NCBI GenBank assembly: GCA_963849885.1
Contig: CAWKIV010000010.1
Location: forward strand, 248,001-312,000
Origin: CADCTP01 sp963849885
GTDB taxonomy: Bacteria; Actinomycetota; Actinomycetes; Mycobacteriales; CADCTP01
DNA length: 64,000 nucleotides
Direction: 5' to 3'
The number at the start of each line of letters is the position of its first letter. Positions within the stretch are counted from its first letter, which is position 1. Position numbers and translations under genes: made by a program. The notes under the pieces were generated by a model. It ran no database searches and was not told the origin of the DNA. It worked only from the letters and a program-made list of their open reading frames with translations. Positions 23,604 to 31,725 of this stretch are shown in pieces.

Positions 23604-25967
23604 ATGCACGCGGTGGTCCGCGAGGTGACACCGGCGCCCGTCCGGGCAGCGGTGCAGAGACGGGGCGTCTCGCAGGTTCCCACTCCGCTGCTCGGGCGGG
23701 AGGTGGAGCTGGCCGCGCTGCGCGCGGAGCTCACCGACCCCCAGGTGCGGCTGCTGACGGTCACCGGACCGGTCGGCGCGGGGAAGAGCAGGCTGGCGGT
23801 GGCGGCCGCGGAGTGCCTGCTCGCCGAGACCGGCGGCTCGGTGCACGTCATCGACCTGGGGGCGGCGGCCGACACCGGCCCGGTGCTGGAGCTGCCCCGG
23901 GCGGCGCTGGCGTCCCGCCGGTCCGCCGAGGGCACCGACCCGTTCGGGCGGCTCGACCTGGCCGACCCGGCCGACGAGACCGACGTCGACGACCCGGTGC
24001 TGCTCGTGCTGGACAACTGCGACCCGGTGGTGGACGGGCTCGCCGGCGAGATCGCCGGCCTGCTCGCCGCCGACCCGACGCTCAAGGTGCTGGCGACCAG
24101 CCGGGAGCCGCTGCGGGTCTACGGGGAGCGCCGCTTCGCGGTCAGCCCGCTGCCGCTGCCGGCGCCCGGGCTGCCCACCGCGGCGCTGGAGCAGGTGCCG
24201 GCGGTCGCGCTGTTCGTGCAGCGGGCCCGGGCGGCGTCCCCCGGCTTCGCGCTGAGCGAGGACAACGGCGACGCGGTGGCCGAGATCTGCCGGCAGCTGG
24301 ACGGGCTGCCGCTGGGGATCGAGCTGGCCGCCGCCCGGGTCCGGCTCTTCCAGCCCCGGGCGCTGCTGCAGCGGCTGACCGAGAGCCTGGACGTGCTGGA
24401 GGCGCGGTCGGCGGACACGCTGTCCCGGCACTGCTCGATGCGGGCCGCGATCGAGGCCAGCTACCTGCGGCTCGGCCCGGAGGAGCAGGCCGTGGTGCGC
24501 CGGCTCGCGGTCTTCCCCGGCGGCTTCGGCCTGCAGGCGGTCGAGGCCGTGGTCGGGCCGACCGCGGCGCCGGTGCACCGGCTGCTGGAGACGCTGCTGG
24601 ACGTCAGCCTGCTCACCGCGCGGGAGACCTGCGACGGGGAGCCCCAGTTCCGGCTGCTGCGCACGGTCCGCGCGATCGCCCACGAGCGGCTGCGCCGGTC
24701 CGGCGAGCTGGCCGACTGCCAGCGCCGGCAGGCCGACTACGTCCAGGCGATCGCCGAGCGGGCGTCCGCGGCGCTGTCCGGCGCCCGGCAGCGGCCGTTC
24801 CTGGCCTCGCTGACCGCGGAGCGGGAGACCATCGCCCAGGTGGTCCGCTGGCTGCTGCGGGACGGCGACGGCCCGGCCGCGGTCACCCTGCTCGGCCAGC
24901 TGCTGCGCTACTGGGTGATGCAGGGCCAGGTCGCCGAGGCCCGGCGCTGGGTGGCGGAGGCGGTGGCGGCCTGCGAGGCGGCCGACGACCTGCCGGCCAC
25001 CGCGGCCGCGCAGCGGCTGTCCGGCATCCTCGCCGCCGTCCAGGGCGAGCTGGACGTGGCCGTCGCGGCGCTGCGCCGGGCCGTCGAGCTGCACCGGGTG
25101 CTCCGCGACGACGCCGGGCTGGCCGACTCGCTGGCCCACCTCGGGCTGGTGGCGACCCGGGCCGGCGACACCGGGACCGCCCGGGTGGCGCTGCAGGAGG
25201 CGCTGCTGCTGGCCAACCGCCGCGGCGACCGGGCCACCCAGGCGCTGGCGCTGATGCACACCGCGGCCGCGCTGGCCACCGACGGCGACCCGATCGGCGC
25301 CACCGCCCGGGCCAGCCAGGCGGCCCGGTTGTTCTCCGAGATGGGCGACCGCCGGGAGCTGGCCCGGACCCGGTCGCTGCTGGCCCGGGTCGCGGCCGAG
25401 CGGGCCGAGCCCGACCGGGCCGCGGACCTGGCCCGGTCCGCGCTGCGGGTGCAGTGGGAGATCGGCGACCGGGCCGAGCTGCCGACCACCCTCGAGGTCG
25501 TCGCCGACCTGCTGTCCACCGCCGGCGGGGCCCAGCCGCAGGCCGCGGTGCTGCTCGGCGCCGCCGCCGGGCTGCGCGAGCTGGCCCAGGTGCACCCGTC
25601 GCCGGCCGAGCGGGCCGCGACCGAGCGCACCAACCACCGGCTGCGCGGCCGGCTCGGCGCCACCGTGGTCGCCGAGGCCACCGCGCAGGGCCGGCGGGCC
25701 AGCCTGCCCGAGGTGGTGGAGAAGGCGCTGCACTGCCGGATGCCGGCGCCCGGCGCCGCGTCCCGGCAGGCGGCCGGGACCGCCCCGCTGACCCCGCGCG
25801 AGCAGGAGGTGGCGGCGCTGATCTCCCGCGGGCTGACCAACCGGCAGATCGCCCGCCGGCTGGGCATCGCGGAGTGGACGGCGGTCAACCACGTGCGGCA
25901 CATCATGCGCAAGCTGGACTGCCCGTCCCGGATCCACGTCGCCCAACTCATGGCCCGGCACGGGTAG
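23604..25967 (+). CDS. large ATPase-TPR regulator with C-terminal LuxR helix-turn-helix
   Basis: This 787-residue regulator has an NTPase core (P-loop GPVGAGKS at 55-62; Walker-B-like LLVLDNCD; TSREPL sensor), a winged region (ATSREPLRVYGERRFAVSPL, LDGLPLGIELAAARV), a long helical TPR-like middle, and a LuxR/GerE helix-turn-helix in the last 65 residues (LTPREQEVAALISRGLTNRQIARRL). This layout is typical of AfsR-related cluster activators that lack a SARP domain. It is likely the pathway-specific activator. ATG at 23604 follows GGAGG by 5 bases; a GTG at 23592 lies within the ribosome site. Confidence 0.87.
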   Translation: MHAVVREVTPAPVRAAVQRRGVSQVPTPLLGREVELAALRAELTDPQVRLLTVTGPVGAGKSRLAVAAAECLLAETGGSVHVIDLGAAADTGPVLELPRAALASRRSAEGTDPFGRLDLADPADETDVDDPVLLVLDNCDPVVDGLAGEIAGLLAADPTLKVLATSREPLRVYGERRFAVSPLPLPAPGLPTAALEQVPAVALFVQRARAASPGFALSEDNGDAVAEICRQLDGLPLGIELAAARVRLFQPRALLQRLTESLDVLEARSADTLSRHCSMRAAIEASYLRLGPEEQAVVRRLAVFPGGFGLQAVEAVVGPTAAPVHRLLETLLDVSLLTARETCDGEPQFRLLRTVRAIAHERLRRSGELADCQRRQADYVQAIAERASAALSGARQRPFLASLTAERETIAQVVRWLLRDGDGPAAVTLLGQLLRYWVMQGQVAEARRWVAEAVAACEAADDLPATAAAQRLSGILAAVQGELDVAVAALRRAVELHRVLRDDAGLADSLAHLGLVATRAGDTGTARVALQEALLLANRRGDRATQALALMHTAAALATDGDPIGATARASQAARLFSEMGDRRELARTRSLLARVAAERAEPDRAADLARSALRVQWEIGDRAELPTTLEVVADLLSTAGGAQPQAAVLLGAAAGLRELAQVHPSPAERAATERTNHRLRGRLGATVVAEATAQGRRASLPEVVEKALHCRMPAPGAASRQAAGTAPLTPREQEVAALISRGLTNRQIARRLGIAEWTAVNHVRHIMRKLDCPSRIHVAQLMARHG

Positions 25968-25992
25968 CTCCTCCGGGACCGACCCCCGCACC

Positions 25993-26010
25993 CCCGGCGC
26001 GCTCGCCGGG
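25993..26010 (+). terminator. GC hairpin after the LuxR-type regulator
   Basis: A perfect 7-bp stem (CCCGGCG / CGCCGGG) with a 4-base loop lies 25 bases after the regulator stop. It has no T-tract. It probably separates the metabolite cluster from the respiratory operon. Confidence 0.45.
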
Positions 26011-26140
26011 TGGTGATCACGTTTGCGCGGTGGGTCGGCGGAAGCGGGTCTTTGGGGCGGCGTGTCGGGACGAGGACACGCGCAAAGGTGATCGGCCCCG
26101 GGCGGGGAGACCGTGAGCGCGCGGGTGGCGACGCACGGCT

Positions 26141-26146
26141 TACACT
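26141..26146 (+). promoter_or_regulatory. probable -10 box of the menaquinone reductase-nuo operon
   Basis: TACACT fits the TANNNT consensus and is placed so that transcription would start about 6-7 bases later, just ahead of the Rex operator. No good -35 match is visible at normal spacing, so activity rests on position alone. Confidence 0.4.
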
Positions 26147-26158
26147 GTGGATGTCAGC

Positions 26159-26176
26159 TCGTGAACGCGTTCACAA
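26159..26176 (+). promoter_or_regulatory. Rex operator (NADH/NAD+ redox sensor site)
   Basis: The sequence TCGTGAACGCGTTCACAA matches the Streptomyces Rex operator consensus TTGTGAACGCGTTCACAA at 17 of 18 positions, and its 14-base core is a perfect palindrome. Rex leaves DNA when NADH accumulates, and nuo is an established Rex target in Streptomyces. The site lies between the likely -10 box and the start codon, a classic repression position. Expected effect: complex I and quinone reduction rise when NADH/NAD+ is high. Confidence 0.88.
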
Positions 26177-26189
26177 TCAGAGGGACGTC

Positions 26190-27461
26190 ATGGTGGCCGA
26201 GATCGATGCGGACGTCGTGGTCGTGGGCGCCGGCCCCGCCGGCTCGACCGCGGCCTACTACCTGGCGCAGGCCGGCCTCGACGCGCTCGTGCTGGAGAAG
26301 ACCAGCTTCCCCCGGGAAAAGGTGTGCGGCGACGGGCTCACCCCGCGCGCCGTGCACAGCCTGGTCGCGATGGGCGTGCCCACTCTGGAGAGCGACGGCT
26401 GGATCCGCAACAAGGGGCTGCGGGTGCTCGGCGGCGGCCACCGGCTGGAGCTGCCCTGGCCGGACCTGGCCAGCTGGCCGGACTACGGGCTGGTCCGCCC
26501 CCGGCTGGACTTCGACGAGGTGCTGATCCGGCACGCCGAGAAGGCCGGCGCCCGGCTGCACGAGCAGACCACGGTGACCGAGCCGCTGCTGGACGAGCGG
26601 TCCGGCCGGGTGCTCGGGGTGCGCGCCCGCACCCCGGAGGGCCCGCGCGACTTCCGGGCCCCGCTGGTGCTCGCCGCGGACGGCGTGTCCGGCCGGCTCG
26701 GGCTCGCGCTCGGCCTGGCCAAGCGGGACGACCGGCCGATGGGGGTGGCGGTCCGGCGTTACTACACCAGCCCGCGCACCCACGACGACCACCTGGAGTC
26801 GTGGCTCGAGCTGTGGGACGCCCGCCCGGACGGCACCCGCCGCCAGCTGCCCGGCTACGGCTGGATCTTCGGCGTCGGCGACGGCACCTCCAACGTCGGG
26901 CTCGGCATCCTCAACTCGTCCGCCGCGTTCCAGAGCGTGGACTACCGCAAGCTGCTGTCCAGCTGGCTCGGCGGCCTGCCCGAGGAGTGGGGCTTCGTCG
27001 AGCCCAACGCGACCGGCCCCGCGCGCGGCGGCGGCCTGCCGATGGGCTTCAACCGCACCCCGCACTACACCCGCGGGCTGCTGCTGGCCGGCGACTCGGC
27101 CGGCGCGGTCAACCCGTTCAACGGCGAGGGCATCGCGTACGCGATGGAGACCGGCCGGATCGCCGCCGACCACGTGGTCCAGGCGCTGGCGCGGCCGGCC
27201 GGACCGCTGCGGGAGCGGGCCCTGGCGGCGTACCCGCAGACGTTGAAGGCCGAGTACGGCGGGTATTACCGGCTCGGTGGGATCTTCGTGAAGCTGATCG
27301 GCAATCCGCACGTCATGCGCATCGCGACGCAGTACGGCCTGCCCCACCCGCTGCTGATGCGCTTCGTGCTCAAGCTCCTGGCAAACCTGACCGATACCCG
27401 CGGTGGGGACGCGCTCGACCGGGTCATCACCGCGCTGACCAGGCTCGCCCCCGCCGTCTGA
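26190..27461 (+). CDS. menJ: menaquinone / geranylgeranyl reductase (MenJ-like flavoprotein)
   Basis: This 423-residue FAD protein reduces an isoprene double bond in the side chain of menaquinone, as MenJ (Rv0561c) does in mycobacteria. It has VVVVGAGPAGSTAAYYLAQAG at the N-terminus, the KVCGDGLTPRA signature of geranylgeranyl reductases, and the second FAD motif GDSAGAVNPFNGEGIAYAME. The ATG at 26190 follows AGAGGGA and lies 13 bases after the Rex site; a longer open frame from 26010 would include the promoter. It is the first gene of the nuo transcript, so quinone modification and complex I are co-regulated. Confidence 0.82.
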   Translation: MVAEIDADVVVVGAGPAGSTAAYYLAQAGLDALVLEKTSFPREKVCGDGLTPRAVHSLVAMGVPTLESDGWIRNKGLRVLGGGHRLELPWPDLASWPDYGLVRPRLDFDEVLIRHAEKAGARLHEQTTVTEPLLDERSGRVLGVRARTPEGPRDFRAPLVLAADGVSGRLGLALGLAKRDDRPMGVAVRRYYTSPRTHDDHLESWLELWDARPDGTRRQLPGYGWIFGVGDGTSNVGLGILNSSAAFQSVDYRKLLSSWLGGLPEEWGFVEPNATGPARGGGLPMGFNRTPHYTRGLLLAGDSAGAVNPFNGEGIAYAMETGRIAADHVVQALARPAGPLRERALAAYPQTLKAEYGGYYRLGGIFVKLIGNPHVMRIATQYGLPHPLLMRFVLKLLANLTDTRGGDALDRVITALTRLAPAV

Positions 27462-27515
27462 ACTGTCCGACCCAGTCCGTACCCTGCAACCGCCCAAGAA
27501 GGAGGGAGGACGCGG

Positions 27516-27878
27516 ATGCTCTCGCCCTACGTCCCGATCGTCGTGTTGTTCGCGCTGGCGGCGGCGTTCGCGGTCTTCTCGGTGACGGTCGCCCCGTACG
27601 TGGGGCCGCGGCGGTACAACCGCGCGAAGCTCGACGCCTACGAATGTGGCATCGAGCCGACGCCGCAGCAGGTCGGCGGGGGGCGTTTCCCGGTCAAGTT
27701 CTACCTGACCGCGATGCTCTTCATCGTCTTCGACATCGAGATCATCTTCCTCTACCCCTGGGCCGTGGCCAGCAAGAACCTGGGCCTGCTCGGGCTGATC
27801 GAGATCGTCCTGTTCATCGTGACCGTGTTCATCGCGTACGCCTATGTCTGGCGACGCGGTGGTCTGGACTGGGACTAG
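27516..27878 (+). CDS. nuoA: NADH-quinone oxidoreductase subunit A (cluster 1)
   Basis: This 120-residue membrane subunit with three helices shows the family core YECGIEPTP and the FDIEIIFLYPWA segment with its conserved acidic residue in helix 2. It helps form the quinone channel with NuoH and NuoJ. An AAGAAGGAGGGAGG ribosome site precedes the ATG. It begins the complete 14-gene complex I set, 54 bases after the menaquinone reductase. Confidence 0.95.
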   Translation: MLSPYVPIVVLFALAAAFAVFSVTVAPYVGPRRYNRAKLDAYECGIEPTPQQVGGGRFPVKFYLTAMLFIVFDIEIIFLYPWAVASKNLGLLGLIEIVLFIVTVFIAYAYVWRRGGLDWD

Positions 27879-27896
27879 ACCCCGAGGAGGCTGGCA

Positions 27897-28439
27897 ATGG
27901 GTCTGGAAGAGAAGGTGCCGAGCGGGCTCCTGCTGACCAACGTGGAGAAGCTGGTCAACTGGAGCCGACGGTCTTCGCTGTGGCCGGCGTCGTTCGGCCT
28001 GGCCTGCTGCGCGATCGAGATGATGGCATCCGGCGCGCCGCGGTTCGACCTGGCCCGGTTCGGCATGGAGGTGTTCCGGGCGTCGCCCCGGCAGGCCGAC
28101 CTGATGATCGTCGCCGGCCGGGTGAGCCAGAAGATGGCGCCCGTCCTGCGGCAGATCTACGACCAGATGCCGGAGCCGAAGTGGGTGCTCGCCATGGGCG
28201 TGTGCGCCAGCTCGGGCGGCATGTTCAACAACTACGCGATCGTCCAGGGCGTGGACCACATCGTCCCGGTGGACATGTATCTGCCGGGCTGCCCGCCGCG
28301 GCCGGAGATGCTCATCGACGCGCTGCTCAAGATCCACGAGCAGATCAAGCACGAGCCGCTCGGCCCGCGCCGGATCAAGGCGCTCGGCGGCGTGCCGCAG
28401 CCGGAGCTGGTCGCCTCGTCGGTGAAGTACGGGAAGTGA
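27897..28439 (+). CDS. nuoB: NADH-quinone oxidoreductase subunit B (cluster 1)
   Basis: This 180-residue peripheral-arm subunit carries the terminal iron-sulfur cluster N2 that reduces menaquinone. The four ligands are in the GLACCAIEM pair, the Cys of MGVCASSGG and the Cys of PGCPPRPE. PEPKWVLAMG is the family signature. It sits 18 bases after nuoA with a GAGGAGG site. Confidence 0.96.
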   Translation: MGLEEKVPSGLLLTNVEKLVNWSRRSSLWPASFGLACCAIEMMASGAPRFDLARFGMEVFRASPRQADLMIVAGRVSQKMAPVLRQIYDQMPEPKWVLAMGVCASSGGMFNNYAIVQGVDHIVPVDMYLPGCPPRPEMLIDALLKIHEQIKHEPLGPRRIKALGGVPQPELVASSVKYGK

Positions 28440-28440
28440 C

Positions 28441-29157
28441 ATGACCGACCCGAACAGTGGCCCGGACAGCGCCGGCTCCCTGCCCGACCAGCGCCGCCCG
28501 GCGCCCGGGGAGGCGGCACCGGGCGTGGTCGAGCGCGGCTCCTTCGGCGCGCACGGCTCCGGCGACACCTCCGGCTTCGGCGGCCTGGTCCGCCGGCAGT
28601 GGGCGGCGCCGCCGGCCGAGCGTCCGTACGGGGCGCCCTTCGACGAGGTGGCGGACGCGCTGGAGGCGGCCTACCCGGCCTTCGACGACGCGGTGACCAA
28701 GGTGGTGGTCGACCGCGGCGAGCTGACCTACCACGTGCAGCGCGACCACCTGGTCGACTTCTGCCGGACGCTGCGGGACGACCCGGCGCTGCGCTTCGAG
28801 CTGCTCTCCGCGGTGTCCGGGGTGGACTACCTCGGCACCCCCGACCGGCTGCACTCGGTCTACCACCTGACCTCGATGACCTACCGGCGGCGGCTGCGGG
28901 TGGAGGTGTCCACCACCGTCGAGGACCCGCACGTGCCGTCGGTGACCAGCGTCTACCCGACCGCCGACTGGCAGGAGCGGGAGGCGTACGACATGGTCGG
29001 GATCGTCTACGACGGCCATCCCGCGCTGACCCGGATCCTCATGCCGGACGACTGGGAGGGCCACCCGCAGCGCAAGGACTACCCGCTCGGTGGCGTCCCG
29101 GTGGAGTACAAGGGCGCCACGATCCCCCCGCCGGACGAGAGGCGGTCGTACTCATGA
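28441..29157 (+). CDS. nuoC: NADH-quinone oxidoreductase subunit C (cluster 1)
   Basis: This 238-residue subunit of the quinone module has an extra N-terminal region of about 80 low-complexity residues before the conserved 30-kDa domain. The domain shows ELLSAVSGVDYLG, the VTSVYPTADWQEREAYDMVGI signature and PDDWEGHPQRKDYPLGG. It starts one base after nuoB and overlaps nuoD by 4 bases (ATGA). Confidence 0.95.
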   Translation: MTDPNSGPDSAGSLPDQRRPAPGEAAPGVVERGSFGAHGSGDTSGFGGLVRRQWAAPPAERPYGAPFDEVADALEAAYPAFDDAVTKVVVDRGELTYHVQRDHLVDFCRTLRDDPALRFELLSAVSGVDYLGTPDRLHSVYHLTSMTYRRRLRVEVSTTVEDPHVPSVTSVYPTADWQEREAYDMVGIVYDGHPALTRILMPDDWEGHPQRKDYPLGGVPVEYKGATIPPPDERRSYS

Positions 29158-30497
29158 GCACGTCCACCGACGACACCCTCTTCACCGACGGCGGCGCGGC
29201 GGCCCGGGAGACCACCGAGGGCCGGGTCTACACCGTCACCGGCGGCGACTTCCGGGACGGCTTCGCCGGGGGCGACCCCATCGAGGGCGAGCGCATGGTC
29301 CTCAACATGGGGCCGCAGCACCCGTCCACGCACGGCGTGCTCCGGCTGGTGCTGGAGCTGGAGGGCGAGACCGTCACCCAGTGCCGGCTGGTGATCGGCT
29401 ACCTGCACACCGGCATCGAGAAAAACGTCGAGTTCCGCACCTGGACGCAGGCGGTCACCTTCCTGACCCGCAGCGACTACCTGGCCCCGATCTTCCACGA
29501 GACGGGCTACTGCCTGGCCGTGGAGAAGCTGCTCGGCATCGAGGCGCCGGAGCGGGCCACGATGCTGCGGGTGCTGCTGATGGAGATCAACCGGATCTCC
29601 TCGCACTGGGTGTGGTTCGCCACCGGCGGCATGGAGCTCGGCGCGCTCACCGCGATGACCAACGGCTTCCGGGCCCGCGAGTGGTGCCTGGACGTGCTGG
29701 AGCTGATCACCGGCCTCCGGATGAACCATGCGTACGTCCGCCCCGGCGGCGTCGCGCAGGACCTCCCGCCCGGCGCGATGGAGGAGCTGCGGTCCTGGCT
29801 CGGCAAGATGCAGCGGGAGATCGACGACCTGGAGAAGCTGCTCACCGGGCAGCCGATCTGGCAGCGCCGGATGAAGGGCGTCGGCCACATCGACGTCCCC
29901 GGCTGCATCGCCCTCGGCGTCACCGGTCCGCTGCTGCGGTCGTCCGGGCTGCCCTGGGACCTGCGCAAGACCGAGCCGTACTGCGGGTACGAGACCTACG
30001 ACTTCGAGGTGCCGACCTCGGACCTCGGCGACTCCTGGGCGCGCTACCTGGTGCGCGTGGAGGAGATGCGCCAGTCGCTGAAGATCGTGGCCCAGGTGCT
30101 GGACCGGCTGGAGCCGGGCCCGATCATGGTGGCCGACCGCAAGATCGCCTGGCCGGCGCAGCTCGCGCTCGGCCCGGACGGCCTGGGCAACTCGCTGGAC
30201 CACGTGAAGAAGATCATGGGCCAGTCGATGGAGTCGCTGATCCACCACTTCAAGCTCGTCACCGAGGGCTTCCGGGTGCCGCCGGGCCAGGTGTACGTGC
30301 CGGTGGAGTCGCCGCGCGGCGAGCTGGGCTACCACGTCGTCTCCGACGGCGGGACCCGGCCGTTCCGGGTGCACGTCCGGGAGCCCTCCTTCGTCAACCT
30401 CCAGTGCGTCCCGGCCCTGGCCGAGGGCGGCTTGATTGCGGACGTGATCACCTCGATCGCGTCGGTGGACCCGCTCATGGGTGGAGTGGACAGGTAG
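29154..30497 (+). CDS. nuoD: NADH-quinone oxidoreductase subunit D (cluster 1)
   Basis: This 447-residue 49-kDa subunit lines the quinone site with NuoB. The N-terminal MGPQHPSTHGVLRL loop holds the His that contacts quinone, and the EINRISSHWVW and RGELGYHVVSDG segments are diagnostic. It is of interest that this is the only nuoD in the window although two complex I clusters are present. The ATG at 29154 overlaps the nuoC stop. Confidence 0.96.
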   Translation: MSTSTDDTLFTDGGAAARETTEGRVYTVTGGDFRDGFAGGDPIEGERMVLNMGPQHPSTHGVLRLVLELEGETVTQCRLVIGYLHTGIEKNVEFRTWTQAVTFLTRSDYLAPIFHETGYCLAVEKLLGIEAPERATMLRVLLMEINRISSHWVWFATGGMELGALTAMTNGFRAREWCLDVLELITGLRMNHAYVRPGGVAQDLPPGAMEELRSWLGKMQREIDDLEKLLTGQPIWQRRMKGVGHIDVPGCIALGVTGPLLRSSGLPWDLRKTEPYCGYETYDFEVPTSDLGDSWARYLVRVEEMRQSLKIVAQVLDRLEPGPIMVADRKIAWPAQLALGPDGLGNSLDHVKKIMGQSMESLIHHFKLVTEGFRVPPGQVYVPVESPRGELGYHVVSDGGTRPFRVHVREPSFVNLQCVPALAEGGLIADVITSIASVDPLMGGVDR

Positions 30498-30500
30498 CCG

Positions 30501-31722
30501 ATGCCGCTGACCGACCAGACCCGCGTCCTCGCGAAGGAGATCGTGGCCCGCTATCCGCGGCCGCGGTCCGCGTTGCTGCCGATGCTGCACCTGGTGCAGT
30601 CGGAGGACGGCTACGTCTCGCCCGAGGGGGTCCGCTTCTGCGCCGAGGAGCTCGGGCTGACCAAGGCCGAGGTCGGCGCGGTCGCCACCTTCTACACCAT
30701 GTACAAGCGGCGGCCCGCCGGGGACTACCTGGTCAGCGTCTGTACCAACACGCTCTGCGACGTGCTGGGCGGGGAGGAGATCTACCGGGCGCTGTCCGAG
30801 CACCTCGGCGTCGGGCACGACGAGACGACGGCGGACGGCCGGATCACGCTGGAGCACGCCGAGTGCCTGGCGGCGTGCGACTACGCGCCGGTGGTGACGG
30901 TCAACTACGAGTTCTTCGACCAGCAGTCGCGGGAGTCGGCGCTCGGGCTGGTCGGCGAGCTGGAGGCCGGCGGGCAGCCGATGCCCAGCCGGGGCGCGCC
31001 GCTGTGCACGTTCAAGGAGATCAGCCGGCAGCTGGCCGGTTTCATCGACGACCGGCCCGGCGCGCTGGACGCCGGCCCGGCCGGTGAGCCGACCCTGATC
31101 GGCAACCGGCTGGCCGTGCAGCGGGGCGAGACCGCCCCGGCGTACGGGGACCCGACCCCGCTGGACGGCGACAAGCGGGCTGCTCCGGCTCCGGCCGGGA
31201 CCGCGCCGGCCGGCTCGGCGGCGGATGCCGGCGCGCCGGCGGCCGCGGCTCCGGATGCGGGCGAGCGGTCGACGACGGCGGAGTCGGGCGAGCGGGCCAC
31301 GGGCCCGGCGTCCGGCACGGGCACCGCGGCCGAGCGGTCCGCGGCGGCCGGCACCGCCGGCTACGGCGGCCAGCCGGACGAGCCGTCCAGCGGCAGCGGC
31401 GAGGGCGGCACCGGCGGCCTGGACACCTCGGCCTCCGACCCGGACTCGAGCCCCGGCTCGGGCGTGACCCACGAAGCGGACAGCGCCAAGGCCGACTCGC
31501 CCCAGCCTGCCGCCACCGGCGGCGACCCCGGCTCCGGCCCGGCGACCCCGGCGGCGGCCGAGCCGGCCGCCACGGCCACCACCGACGCCGGCACCGATCC
31601 CTGCCGGCACCGATGCCGGCACCGCGGGGCCACCGGCCGGCGACACCCCACCCGGCCGCCCCGGCCCGGACCGGCCCCGGCCGACCAACCGCGGCCGCAA
31701 GACCCCCCGAAGGGAGGGCTGA
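30501..31722 (+). CDS. nuoE: NADH-quinone oxidoreductase subunit E (cluster 1), frameshift in the tail
   Basis: The first 180 residues are a normal NuoE with the 2Fe-2S ligands in VCTNTLCD and ECLAACDYAP. A low-complexity Ala/Gly/Ser/Pro tail follows. Read literally, the frame does not stop before 33020 and runs through nuoF out of frame. After the codon at 31596-31598 (GTD) the frame switches to a His/Arg-rich composition, while the next frame continues the same repeat (AGTDAGTAG) and stops at 31720-31722, three bases before nuoF. One extra C at 31599-31601 explains this. The catalytic domain is unaffected. It may be a sequencing error or a real slip site. Confidence 0.82.
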
Positions 31723-31725
31723 GGC

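Noticed and set aside
26161..26174. LacI-family operator reading of the GTGAACGCGTTCAC palindrome.
   Set aside because: The full 18 bases and the nuo context fit Rex far better, and the centre is GC rather than the CG typical of LacI-type sites.
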